DNA of 64,000 nt, from positions 24,107-88,106 of the forward strand of contig MNCI01015788.1 of the NCBI GenBank assembly GCA_015680685.1. The letters run 5' to 3'. This document shows positions 22,741 to 35,462 of the stretch, piece by piece; the first letter of the stretch is position 1; every line of letters starts with the position of its first letter. A program made the position numbers and the translations under genes. The notes under the pieces are model-generated. The model did no database searches and was not told where the DNA came from. It saw only the letters and a program-made list of their open reading frames with translations. Source of the DNA: Gnetum montanum (taxonomy: Eukaryota > Streptophyta > Gnetopsida > Gnetales > Gnetaceae).

Positions 22741-25049
22741 CTACATGATACAACAACAATGACAACAACCATGAATAATCATAATAAAAAAATGCACAAA
22801 TAGAAAAAAACAAAAAAATTCAATGTGACCCATTGTCAACATTTTCAGCTAATTTAAGTTACGCAATTCATGGCTTAAACACTTAACCAAAAAGACGATA
22901 ACCCAATATTATGAACAATTTACATATAACAACTTGATAAAAACTGACCTACTAGCAACTAGTATTAGATTTATGGTGATATATTGATAAAAATAATAAA
23001 TTTTTTAATGTTAAAACATTAAATCCATGGAAAAATAGCTTGTACCTACTACAATAATCACAAAATCCCAAAGTGAATCTTGAAAATTTTTTACTAGAAG
23101 TCCTAGTTAATAGTCAAATTAGCTATAGTAAAAACTCTAGGGGGCTAGTTAAGAATTTTGGAAAAATTTAAGTGATGGTTGAAAACTAAAATAAAGCATG
23201 TAAATAACCTTAGAAATATTTGAACATAATCATAATAACTTAAGAACCACACCAAAAATACCTATATAGCCAAAGAGGTTTGTAGTTGTAATAACCAAAA
23301 TTGCAACTATACATGACAAGTTTAAATATGAATAAATATGACAATTTAGAACCAGAACCTTTTTATGAGTCTAGGGACTAAGTATGAAAACATTCAATAA
23401 ACATTTTTTTATCTACACTAAAGTACTATTCCTAGAAAAATAATTTAATAATAACCCAAGACCATAATGAAATTTAATCAAAAATTTGCAAAACACTGGA
23501 AATTTTAGAAAATGGCAGTAGCGATTCACTAATAAAAAATATGGAAAATTTTCAGAATTCCTAAAACCATTACAAAACCCTCCTTAACACCTTCTATAAT
23601 CCCTAGAGACCTTGGATTTTGGCTGAAAAATTCTTCCAAGTATTAATGGTGTCCATTTTCACATGAGTAAAACCATGAAAACCAAATATCTCACTGTGCA
23701 CTAGTCCATGAAAAAAATTCATAGACAGTTAACCATAGATTAGAATTTAGTGATTCCACAACTTTTTAAACTAATAAATGATAAACTAAAAAACTAAGAA
23801 CTTAAAAAATCAAAAATCCTTAGCCTTTTTTGCATTAAAGATTTGGAAAATGACATGGAAAAGATAGCAAAATTGAAAACCCCTATCAGCTCGCTTACAG
23901 GAAAATTCACAGAAAATTTACCATAACTCAAAATTCATAGAAAATAGTGGTTCAACCACTATTTTGATTGCTAAACTAAATATTGTGATCCTAAAACCAT
24001 AAAAACTAAAAATTCCAAGCCTTTTGCACATAGAAAAATCTAAAAGTAACATTCCTTTTTAGTGGGGAAACTGCAGAAAAGGCAAAGAAAATACTTGAAT
24101 AAAATTTATAATTAGGCATAGGACAATACAAAAGTTAAAGAAACATTGAAACATCATAAACATGGGCTAGATCTAACATATTAATGTTAAAAAATTTAAT
24201 TCTAGTCAATGAAAAAGCCTACACAAGAAAAAACACCTAGGATTTCACTAACATTTCTTATGAAATGTCCAAGAGTGGTGTACTTGAGGGTCATTGAGGA
24301 TGATCCTTTAACAATCAAATGTTTTTTTAGGTTAGAGAGTGCTCTTGTAGCTACATCAACCTCCTCCAAGGCTCAATTATTGCTAATGGAAGTTTTCATC
24401 TTTGATATTCTAAACAAACAAGTTAGGAAACACCAAAATCTTCAAGCTTCAGGAAGTCCTCTAGCAACTATGCTTGCTCCTTGGTGTAGAATGGTTGAGC
24501 TATGTTGGAGATACCTATAATTGAAGCCAAGAAGAGGATGAAAGCTCTAGTGATATGTGCTAAAGGTTGAAGTTGGTGTGATGAATGTGATTTTTGCAAA
24601 ACTATAATGTGGGAATATATCCCAAACTTACGCATTTATCACAAAAACCCTAGTTTCCTAAAACACCCATAAAAGTTCCACATAACTCTATGATCACAAT
24701 TAGAAAGTGGAACTACACTGGGTTAGTGGAAAATTAATTAGTTTAACAATTCAAGTTTGAGATGGATCCCACTAGGCACATCTCTAACAAGCTAATAAAA
24801 ATCCTAATACACTTGCATTTAGGCTTCTTCATGAGAAATACAATAGGGCTTAAGCCTCTAAAATCCTTGGAATGGATTCTAAACCCTAACCACTACCAAA
24901 AAATACCTCTTAGCTATCCATCTATGTAATATTCAAATCCAAAAGGTCTTATGTCCATAATTAGTAATCACATATTGACATTGGAGGATATTGGACACTA
25001 AGAAAGGCCAAAAATCATAGTATAATTGGTTATTTTTGGCAACTACCCT
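22741..25049. other. AT-rich stretch with a palindrome, a two-unit repeat and one short ORF
   Basis: No domain recognised. A plus ORF at 24209-24520 (103 codons, starting MKKPTQEKTPRISLTF) is free of stops but unlike any family I know. It may be chance or an exon. A repeat with a shift of about 195 bases is visible between about 23745-23860 and 23940-24060. A perfect 25-base palindrome lies at 23941-23965. Confidence 0.35.
23941..23965. repeat. Perfect 25-nt palindrome
   Basis: AAAATAGTGGTT and AACCACTATTTT are exact reverse complements separated by a single C. Confidence 0.8.
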
Positions 25050-25585
25050 AACCAAGAGCTTGACTATGTTGGCTAGCATAGTCCCAATAGAGATAATTTC
25101 TTCCACCACTGTAGGATCATGATCTACTTCAAAATAGCTAGACCATGCCTCAAAACATAGCTAGAGCCATCAGTAGCTCTAAAACCTCATAAAACTTGTT
25201 AAAAAAAAATACCAAAATCATCCATCTTGCACTAACTATCCTGAATCCCATTCTCAACTATGCTAGCTAGCATAGTCCTAGCATAGTTAACAAGAACACA
25301 ACTAATAAATACCCCAAGTAACCTTCAAACTAACATTTCCTGATCATTACATCCTCATGGTGTGTTTGGTGGCCTTGAAATGTCAAACAGCTAATTGAAG
25401 ACAAGCCAAATACTACCCCAACCTTGGTACTACACTTGAGATGGGCTTAAGTATTCCAACCAACATAGTTTTAGTGTAGTTATGTAAGGGATGAAAATCA
25501 AGGGCATAAAATGACCTTTAGAATGATACACTATAAACTCCACACCTCTCCAAAGTCTCCAGTAAGCCTGCAATGTAGAATAAGC

Positions 25586-25616
<31 letters not shown>

Positions 25617-26830
25617 AAAGAGATAAACCCTACTCCTATCTTCAAGCTATGCTAGTTATGAATCCAACTATACCAGCTAGTGTAGTCCCAGTGTAGTTGG
25701 ATGAGGATGGGCCATAAAAATCCATAAAAAACCTTTATATTGACATATCATTTCCTTCTCACCTTCCCAAAACTTTTGATGACTTTAAACTATCAAATAG
25801 TAGAATCAAAGTTAGTAAAAAAATACTTGAGACTTCAAAATACATTGGGGAAGCCTAGGACTATGTTGGCTAATGTAGGACTCCTATGAGAAACCCAAAA
25901 TAGGCTACCAACATATCAAATTGACTTCCCAATGCATCATCCTAACTGCAGAACCTTGCCAAAGTCTCTAAAGATCACTAAACCCTATAAAGTAAGTAAA
26001 AAATAACTAAAAATTATCATACACACCATACCTACATTGGGAATAAATTGGCTAGCCTAGGTGAGGGGTGTATGACCACATCTACACTAAAAAAACCATC
26101 AAAACTTACCATCTCGAGTCTAAACCCTATTTGTGAACACCAATAACTCCAAGAACTAGATTGATTAACCAAAAAAGATTACTAAAAGTGAAGATTCATG
26201 CTAACTATGATGAGGTAGGCTAGGACTACACTAGATAGCATAGTCCTTGCTATAGGATCATTGAATTAACACCACAAAACTCAAAATGGCCTAAAACTTG
26301 ATTCGAGAATCCTAGAGTTGTGAAACCTTAAAGCTAGCTATATTTTGGCCTTTTTTTTACCATGAAAGTCAAGATTTTAATACAACTACATTGAGACCAC
26401 CTTCAACTATGCTGGGTAGTGTATTCATGGGGTTTTGGTGCTAAAATGCCACTTGCAGTTGCCTTTTTGACCCTTAGATGGCTAGTTTAGCCTTTGCAAG
26501 ATCTTGTGTTGAACTAGGAAGCTGATGGAACAACAATTTTAATTATGACATCCCAGAAACCTACTTTTCCTATGCATCTACATAAGGACTAAACTAGCTA
26601 GTGTTTTCCTAGCATAGTCACTAGTTTTCACATCATTTGCATCTTCCAGAGGTCAAAACAATGCCAAGGTTCACCAATCTCCAAACCCAATGCACTGCAC
26701 TATCCATACAAACCATTAGGACCCCAAAATTGGTCATTAAAAAGCTAGAGAGTTGCCTATTGATGCTAACTATGTTGGGGCCTATCCCAACTATGTTGAC
26801 CAATGTAGTCCTAGTTGGGCCTAGCATACT
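25050..26830. repeat. Diverged tandem array, about 10 units of roughly 190 bp
   Basis: A core close to AACTATGYTGGCTAGYRTAG, usually continuing TCC, recurs at about 25062, 25257, 25459, 25665, 25860, 26041, 26225, 26403, 26590 and 26788, a spacing of 178-206 bases. Each core is followed after 30-60 bases by an AAAATGGCC-like block. Units have diverged strongly, but the period is steady. Confidence 0.65.
25586..25612. repeat. A27 homopolymer inside the tandem array
   Basis: Twenty-seven consecutive A residues preceded by TAAGC. It may be slippage or the tail of a small retroposed insert. It lengthens the array unit that holds it. Confidence 0.9.
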
Positions 26831-27079
26831 CTCAAGAAAAGGTTTCATTTTTTACTTCAAGCAACATTAAAATGATAATGCAAAGTGTCGAAACTTACCT
26901 ATCACTATGGCTCACTAATGCTTAAAACTAGTAAACTTTAACTATGATTAATCAATATTGACCATATTTTCTACATGTTTTCTATCCTAGCTTTTTTTGC
27001 TTTTCTCCATAGTGTTTCAACCTATTTAGACCTTGTTATGCATAGTTAACCTTTATTGTTTGGCCTTTTGATGTCAACT

Positions 27080-27740
27080 AGATTCATTTTTGGTCATTGA
27101 ATCATCATTTGGCCCTATTCCACCAAATTTTTTTTATCATTTAGCATCATTTGACCTTGAAAAACTTAATCTAATAATAATTTACATCATTAAAAATCAT
27201 TGTGACCTTTCGCATCCATCAAGGATGACATTTGATGGGGTTCAACCATCATTTCATCACCATTTAACTTTACTTGGCCATCATTTGACCTCTGTTCCAT
27301 GACTGTTAGCCTTTATCTTACCCTACCTACCTTGACCTATCTTCTATGGCCTTTTTTGACCATGTATTAGCCTTTTCCAATGTCATTTGATGGTACTTGA
27401 CCATCATTAGATCTTCCTTTGGCCATATTAGAACATCATTTGGGTTTATTCATTTGACTACCATTTAGTATCTACTTGGTCTTACTTCATGTTGTGTGGT
27501 GTTTAATGCATCTTACCTATCTTTTTCAATGCCCTATGACCTTTTATTACCATTATTTAGCCTCCTTCAACATCATTGAATGGGTTTGATCATCATTTAG
27601 CATTCATTTAACCTCATTCAATCATTATCTAGCTCTAGTTTGACCTTGTTTGGCCTTTGTTGCATCTTGTTTATCTAACCTACCTTTCATGACCTATGAT
27701 AGCCTTGTTTAAATCATATTTGATCATTGTTGTGATGTGT
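27080..27740. repeat. Second diverged tandem array, about 3-4 units
   Basis: A unit containing TTGACCATCATTTGACC-like and CTTACCTACCTTTGACCTATG-like blocks recurs with a period of about 165-190 bases. The second block lies near 27320, 27510 and 27675. The array lies directly before the pol start at 27856. Confidence 0.5.
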
Positions 27741-27855
27741 TTTGGACTGTTCTTGCATTATTACTAAAGTATTTTATCTTATTTTAACATTATTTTCTCA
27801 TCTTATCACACATGTGTCACTTAATGTGATTATAGTTGATATGTAGGATTGGAGT

Positions 27856-30766
27856 ATGGCCACCTATGAGAAATTCAGTATGCCTTTAAGTTAAAGTGGA
27901 CCTCATGATGATGTTGAGCGATGCATCAACCCTAATTACCTAGATCTTGAGCCTGAGAGTCGAATCAACTACATATACTTAATAGAGAAACCTATTGAGT
28001 GGCCTAAAAACCTAGTTAAAACCCTTGATCATGAGGCTGACAATATTATAGAAGACTCTTTAGTTGAGATTCCTATCATGACACAGTGGTGAGGAGAAAA
28101 CACTGAAACTAAGTTTCTCATTGGAATCTTGACACACTCAAGAAATCAACAAGGTCCTCCAAGAAAACATTATGGCCTATGCCTAATCATATGAAGATAT
28201 GCTAGGTCTTGACCCACACATAATGCAACATAACATTATACTTGACATTAGTATTAAGCTATTTAAGTAAAGAGTTCATAATATTAGACCAAATTTATCC
28301 CTAGTAGTTCATGATGAAATCATAGAATTATGCTGAGTTGGTTTCATTAGAGCTATTGATTACATAGGATGGGTTTTGAACATAGTAGTGGTCCTTAAGA
28401 AAAATGGGAGTATATGTAATTGTATCGATTTCCATGATCTAAATAAGGAAACCATTAAGGGTAACTTCCCTTTCCCTGGTATTGATCAAGTTATCAATGT
28501 TATGGCTAGGCATGCCCTATTTTCCTTTACGGATGGGTTCTCAGGATATAACCAATTTAGGATTAAATCAAAGTACCAACTATGCATAACCTTCATAACC
28601 CCTTGGGGAATATTTTGTTACATGATGATGCCCTTTGTTCTTAAGAATGTAGGTGCCACTTACCAATAAGTGATGATGTATATCTTTAGTGATTACATGT
28701 TAGGACTACTTAATGATTATGTGAATGGCATAGCTATTAAATCCAAAATGGCTAACAACCAAAAGCATGATCTTAACCTTGTGTTAAAACATTGTCTCAA
28801 ATATGAGCTTAGGCTTAAGCCCAAGAAATGTGTATTTAGTGTTAGAACTAGTACGATGCTTGGCTTTGTAGTACACAAAGTAGGAATATGTGTCAATTCT
28901 AAAAAGGTTAGGACCATATCCAACTTGGTAGCACCAACTAACCTTAAAGAACTTAGGAAACTACAAGGTAGAATAAAATTTATCTGTAGGTTCATTGCTA
29001 GGCTTATAGAGAAGTTACAATCCATGAAACACTTTCTTAAGAAAGAAGTCTACTATGAAAGGATGTCTCAATGCCAAGAAGCATTTGAAAACCTTAAGTA
29101 AGAGTTGGCACAACTACCGATAAATGATAAAACTTGTTACATCTACCTTACTATCATTGACACATCCATTGCCTCTCTACTATTTTAGAAACAAGATGAT
29201 GGAGTGGAGCTTCCTATATACTATGTAAGTCATGCATTAATTACCCATGAGACTTGATACATCGAAGTGGAGAATTATTGTCTAGCCTTAGTCTTCTAAT
29301 TGAAGGAATGGAAAGAATGCATCTTTAGGAGCTAGGTTAACATCATTTGCAAGGAAAATGTACATAGAGCCATAACAACCAATACCTACTGGAGCAGTCA
29401 TATCTCCCATAGGAAAGCCATAACAACAAAATTTGACCTCCATTACATCTCTCAAGATCAATGAAAGGCCAAGTGATAGTCACACAACTTACTATTTCAC
29501 TGGTAGAAGACCATATAACCATTAGCCTCGAGTTCCTTGATGAGCATATCAACATTGTTAGCAAGGTACTCAAGGACTATGAGGCAATTATGCACTTTGA
29601 TGGTGCTTCAAATAGCCATGGAACTAGTGTTGCTACCATCATAACATCACCTTCTGGTGAAATCTAATCCTTTTCTTATCATTTTCAATTCACATGTACC
29701 AATAATATTGCATAGTATGAAGGATTGATTAGGGGAATTATGATGGCTTATGACTAAGGACTCAAACACCTAATGATCAAAGTTGAATCATAACTTATGA
29801 TTAACCAAGTAATAGATATTCATGCATGCAAATCCAAACATTCCAAACCTTATTATGACTTAGGAAAGAAATTGATCTAATAATTTACAGATGTTGGTAT
29901 CCAACATGTGCCCCAAACTGAGAACACATTAGCTGATTCGATTACAACCTTAGCCCAAAGTGTGATGCTTGATGTGTTTAGTAAGTTACCTTCTTGGACT
30001 ATGAACTATGCTATCCCCATCACATAGAGCATTGAAGATGACTCTATAGCCTCTGTCAACATCGCTCCTTAAAAATAATTTTACTATGATATCAAGTTTT
30101 ATTTAATTCATGGTGAGTCTTCACAAGGCCTGACCACTTCTCAAAAGGATGCTATATGTAAAAGGTCAAACTAATATGTCATCGTAGGCAATAAAACATT
30201 ATGCCAATAGTCCTATGATGGCATATTGTTAGTATTCTTTGGGAAAACCAAAGCTTGGATAGTTATTGAGCAATTTCATGAGGATGTATGTGAAGGATAT
30301 ATAGGACCTAGAGCCATGGCTACTAAATTACATAACTAGGCTATTACTAGTCTTATATGGAAAAAAATTGCATGCAGAAGGCTAAAATTTGTTACACTTG
30401 TTAACATCATAGAAACCTAATACATGTGTCACCAACTGTGTTACACACTACTTAGATAATTTCACCATATTAATGATGGGGGTTGGACATTATTGGATCT
30501 ATAATGCCTAAATCTTTTTCATGGCATAACTTCATTATCACTATAATTGAATACTTTACAAAGTGGGTTGAAGCTATTCCCCTTAAGAAGATAATGTGTC
30601 AATAGGTCTATAGATTTATAGTCAATAACATAGTAGCCCATTTTGGTATACCTATGAATATAGTCATGGATAATACCCTCCTTCCTACCTTTAGGATGAG
30701 GAGAATTACATGGGATAATAATGGATACCAAATGTTGGTCATGAAAAATGAAATCATTTCATTATA
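27856..30766 (+). pseudogene. pol: Tat-like Ty3/gypsy pol A: RT, two RNase H domains, integrase start
   Basis: The frame opens at an ATG just after an acceptor-like TTGATATGTAG. Reverse transcriptase covers about 28180-29100: VVVLKKNGSICNCIDFHDLN, then FSFTDGFSGYNQF, then TPWGIFCYMMMPF..KN.GATYQ. The catalytic YVDD box has become YVNG near 28715. The thumb follows, with LKPKKCVFSV. A first RNase H (29104-29330) has PIYYVSHALITHE. A second one (about 29590-29960) starts HFDGASNSHGT and ends near ADSITTLAQS. This double arrangement is known for Tat-lineage elements. Integrase (from about 30270) shows EYFTKWVEAIPLKKI, then AHFGIPMNIVMDN. It breaks off at 30766, where an insertion begins, and resumes at 33775. 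Numerous stops are present. Confidence 0.85.
30757..30766 (+). repeat. Target-site duplication, left copy
   Basis: TTTCATTATA, repeated exactly at 33775-33784. Removing the interval plus one copy keeps the integrase frame continuous. Confidence 0.75.
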
Positions 30767-31410
30767 ATGTAGAAAAAGGAAGTATGGTTAAGCCATGACC
30801 AAGAGGAAGAAGAGATTAAAAGACAAGATAATTAAAATAAGTTATATCTTTTAATATTAAGATGAATATATACACAAGTAATTTAAATTATAAGCATCCA
30901 CTAAAAGAAATCTTATATCAACGACATTTTAAATTCCATAATTATCTCATCCAAAACATTTACAAAGGGGTAGGATAAGTTTTCATTCATACTCCATACA
31001 ACTCTACAATAAAAATCCAAGCATGTGAATCAAATTAATATACATCTACTTATGAAAAAATAATCATAATTCTAAATAACATATAATTTCATCATGTTTT
31101 ATGAACATCTCCAAGGTACCACATGTACTCCATGTTCTTCCTAGCCTAAAATACGTATACACAAAACAAAATATCAGCTATTGTTGAGTGAGTAACCTTG
31201 GCATCATCTTTTGGCCAAATCAAGGATAGTTAGCGCATGGAAATGTAAAAAACAATAAAACCAATGCATATCCAAACATACAACCACTACATCATCCAAT
31301 ATCATCCATCACAATCATGCTAAAAATCCAATGTCATACATTTATCAATGCAAAGAATATCTAAACACATAACCATCACAAACATCCATCAAGAATGGGA
31401 TCAATCGATT

Positions 31411-31470
31411 TGACCATCACAATGGTCAAAAACCAATGACCATCACAATGGTCAAAAACCAATGACCATC
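31411..31470. repeat. 26-bp tandem repeat, about 2.3 copies
   Basis: ACCATCACAATGGTCAAAAA and the following CCAATG are repeated almost exactly in tandem within the insertion. Confidence 0.8.
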
Positions 31471-32773
31471 CACTCCACCCATCAACCAAGAAAACAAGGA
31501 GGCTAGCATGCACCACACTCAGTTTTAATGTATATCAAGTTGCCATGTATAATTTCAAATTTTTAAATTAAAGTTTCCAAAAAAATATGAAATTACCATG
31601 TGCATGTATTTATTATTAGTCTTAATGAATCAATGTGATCCTTATGGCTCCCCACCAAGATTTAAACCAAGGTGGTTCTTGTGGATCCCCACCAAGGTTT
31701 TCAAATATATTGGTGCTATGGTGTCCTTATGGATACCCACCTCTAGCATTCTAGAGAAACCAAACAAGACCAATGAGTCATGGATCACCCTCTCCTATTG
31801 GATGGGGTCTCTAACGAAAGCCACATTGGTGCATTGATAATGGGGGAAAATCATAAAAATCAACTGTAGGAAGACTCATCTTCAACTGGACACATATGTG
31901 GTGCCAGCTCCATCATTCAAACACACATCAAACAATCAAATAATTGCATCATGTAGTCATCTCACAATCATCAAAAGATGAAAATTCAATGTTGATGGTG
32001 GAGGGAATCAACATCATTTTTACATAAGAGAACAAAAGGACCATCAATCCAACATGTCATCCAAAATCCAAAAATATAACATGTTCTAAAAAAATTCCAA
32101 GATTAACAATCTTTCATGTCCCAAAAAATCCAATGGTCTAAGACTTCAATAAAATCCAATTCACTAAATTCAAATTCTCCAAAATTTCAACACCCAAGCA
32201 CAAGATCAAACTTAAGAAAATAATAGTCCCAAATGTCTAAAGATTCATAATCAATGAACGTTCATATCCCTTCAAAAATTTGAAATGGGTAATATCCAAC
32301 AACAAATTCAAAAGAGATATAGTGATTCCAAGGATCAAAATTAGAAAATGATATAAATCTCCGAACAACTTCATTAGAATTCAACATCTCAAACATGAGA
32401 ATAGGAAAACTAAATAGCCACAATAAAACTTTCATAACTCATAAATACCTATTAATTTCCTCTTAATTAATGATTTAACCTTAATATATATTCATAATTT
32501 ATTTCAATAAAAATATTTGAATACTTTAAAATTCATAGGAATAGATATCCATCCAAGATTTTATGTAATAAAACATAAAGATAGAATGAGTGACTAATAG
32601 GAAATCTCATATAACTCTATCAAATGATGATATTCTTAACTCCTTTTACTTTAGTTAGAAATATAACATCCATGTTGAAGCCTCATAAAAATTTCAATAG
32701 AAACTAAGTTATAGATAATGTTTATTAATATATAAATCTCTATAATAGATTTCTTTGTAAATTCAGACAAATT

Positions 32774-33041
32774 NNNNNNNNNNNNNNNNNNNNNNNNNNN
32801 NNNNNNNNNNNNNNNNNNNNNNNNNNNNNNNNNNNNNNNNNNNNNNNNNNNNNNNNNNNNNNNNNNNNNNNNNNNNNNNNNNNNNNNNNNNNNNNNNNNN
32901 NNNNNNNNNNNNNNNNNNNNNNNNNNNNNNNNNNNNNNNNNNNNNNNNNNNNNNNNNNNNNNNNNNNNNNNNNNNNNNNNNNNNNNNNNNNNNNNNNNNN
33001 NNNNNNNNNNNNNNNNNNNNNNNNNNNNNNNNNNNNNNNNN
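32774..33041. other. Assembly gap (268 N)
   Basis: Unsequenced. Reading frames spanning it are meaningless. Confidence 0.98.
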
Positions 33042-33774
33042 ATGCTAAATCTAAAATATTTTCCGTCAATTAAAATAAAACCCAACCTCAATTTGTGAAA
33101 AACTTAGTGAACTAAAACAACCATAAAAAGGGGGTTAAGATTGCTCACCTGAAATGTTGCTAGCTTCAATTAATTGACTCTTCCCATGTGCTCCCTAGAC
33201 CAAAAAGTTCCTCACACTTCTCTAACTTGACATCCCTCCAATGCAAGAGCTAAGGGACCAAGAATGCATTAGGTTAATGGAGTGTGTGGTACTTAAAGGC
33301 TTCTTCTCTACTCCATCTACCTACAACTCATGTAACCTAGCTACCCTCTCTCACCTACCTCTAAGATCCATGTAACTCATCTACCTTTCTTTCCTTTAAT
33401 CTAAGTAATAAACATGTTAGAAATAAAATTATGAATTACATGGATAATTCACATGTCATGCCATCATAGGCATACCATCCCCATGCCATAGCCTTCATGA
33501 GAACCTACCACAACTCATTCACTTAATTAGTACACACCAGTAATAGGTAAATTTTATTAATCATTCATAAAGGTAAAAATAAGTAAACATGAGTAATAAA
33601 AATTTATCATATGATAACAAAAATTTATATTGCAAATAAAAAAATTAATATTAATATTATTAACCAACCTCAACAATTCTGCAACCTTTACTAAAATATG
33701 GGTTCTTATAGGACCATAGTTGAGTATCAAAAAAATGAAAGTCATTTGTTAAGACCTAGGCACTAAAAATTTAT

Positions 33775-34370
33775 TTTCATTATAGTACTAACCTCAAGGA
33801 AATGGACAAGCTAAAGCTAGAAATAAAGGTATTATAAAATTTCTTAAAAACAAGCTAAAGAATAGCAAATGTAAGTGGCATGGGTGACTTGTCCATGCAC
33901 TTTGGATTTATCAAACCACCTTTTGAATTGTAACTAGATTAACTCCATATAGCCTAATTTATGATTTTGAAGCTATATTACTTCATAAATTACATGTTCC
34001 ATCATTGATAATAGTCTTGTTAAGCTTCATTAATGATGAATAGAATAAGAAGTTGCATATCATGGACCTAGACTTAGTGAAAGAGCAACAAGTACAAACG
34101 CTTGCTCACATTGAGTGATATCAAGAGAGGTAGAAACAATAGCATCACCATGACCTAGAAAAATAAAAGATCAAGGAGGGAGGCCCAGTCCTCAAGGCTA
34201 TTCATGAGCATGTAGACAAATTCTTAGCCAATTAGGAAGGGCCTTTCTTTATCACCAAGGCCTATGACAATGGAGCCTTTAGAGTGGAAAACATGGATGA
34301 GAAGGAGTTGGCCAACCTAGTCAATAATTCATATCTTAAACCTTATTACATCTAACACATTTTCCTTGAA
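33775..34370 (+). pseudogene. pol: Pol A integrase C-terminus (continuation)
   Basis: It resumes directly after the second duplication copy with PQGNGQAKARNKGIIKFL, then LVHALWIYQTTF and RLTPYSLIYDFEAIL. These are followed by DLVKEQQVQTLAHI and a C-terminal EGPFFITKAYDNGAF block. They are the end of the integrase core and the C-terminal domain in the order expected for Tat-lineage elements. Several TAG, TAA and TGA stops occur. With 27856-30766 this makes one pol gene split by a later insertion. Confidence 0.85.
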
Positions 34371-35462
34371 AGTATCAACATTAACATCCATGACCATAGT
34401 GACCAATAACAAATGATCCAACATTCTTTTCTTTATCTCTTTTTTCACAATAAATGGATAGTAAAATTATGTAACATTTGTAATGTAGGATACCCCTTTT
34501 GGTTGTAATGATTATGACCTACGATGGCCTAATTTTCTAGTTCTCTCATATAACCTTATGCATGATTTTGTAGTAACATAATTTATTTGTCTTGTTTTCT
34601 TGTTCCCTTAGAGTTATGCTTGCAGGATGAAGCCTAAAGTCATCATGAAGGTACAACTCATTTTAGCAGTAAGTCACCATGTGATCTTGATGTGTAAGAT
34701 TTTGTGAGCTTTTCTTATTGTGACAAGGGTTCTTACTTCATAATTCCTACCATTACCTCTCTTAGAACCCAATCCTACTGCTTGATTATAACCTTCCTTA
34801 AATTGAACAACAATGTTGACCTATGTTTGACACATATGTATTATAGTAGTTTGACATCTCCTTCATCATGTTCCATCATCAAGTACATTGGATGTAATGC
34901 ATCTCATCCAATGAGAAACCCGTATCAAACTCAATCTTGGCAAAGAAACCTAATGAAGGTTTCACCTTACAAAAACAATGGGGAGTGAATTACCAAAAAA
35001 ATGAAATGATCAATGTAGACCAAAAGATAGATCAATGGATCTAAACATGCAAATGAATAAGCCTAATGATGAAAGAAAACCTTGGAGTAAAAATTTTGGT
35101 TTCTCAAAAAAACATTATTGAGTGACCTACACTGTAAAGCATGAAGCACAAGGATTACATTGTCTAGCCAAAATTTCAACACTATAACTATAATCATGAT
35201 GTTAATGTTTGGGACTCATTGTTAACCCTATGGCCATTTCATTGTGACCAAGTATAGCCTCCAATCTATATCACCTCATTGTAACCTTATCTCATCATCA
35301 CAAGCACTCTTCGGTATGCTTCGACGCTACTAAATGAAATGCAAAGAGGAAATGTTGGTGATGGACCTATGGTGGCACTTTGTGTTCTTTATTGATGTCT
35401 CTTGGGTTAATCCTCAAAACATCAACAAAGAGGGACTAATGAAACACCATCATGAAAATTCA
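34371..35462 (+). other. Region between pol A and LTR copy 2
   Basis: Probably the 3' untranslated region of the element. No domain or clear repeat was recognised. The short frame at 34704-34988 has no family resemblance. Confidence 0.35.

Larger units (their letters stand above)
30767..33774. mobile_element. 3-kb insertion of unknown class inside the pol A integrase
   Basis: The bounds are set by the 10-bp direct repeat TTTCATTATA and by the interrupted integrase reading. No LTR ends, poly(A) tail or clear terminal inverted repeats are visible at the edges, and no protein domain is recognised. A 9-11 bp duplication would suit a Mutator-like DNA transposon, but without terminal repeats this is only a suggestion. 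The insert holds a tandem duplication at 31411-31470 and an assembly gap. Confidence 0.6.

Noticed and set aside
24209-24520. A host gene
   Set aside because: 103 open codons without a recognised domain or clear splice context are not enough for a gene call. It is mentioned only within the spacer entry.
25430-25696. ORFs with poly-Phe or poly-Lys tracts
   Set aside because: They only translate the A27 run and have no coding features.
32651-33091. Minus ORFs across the N gap
   Set aside because: Most of the sequence is unknown bases.
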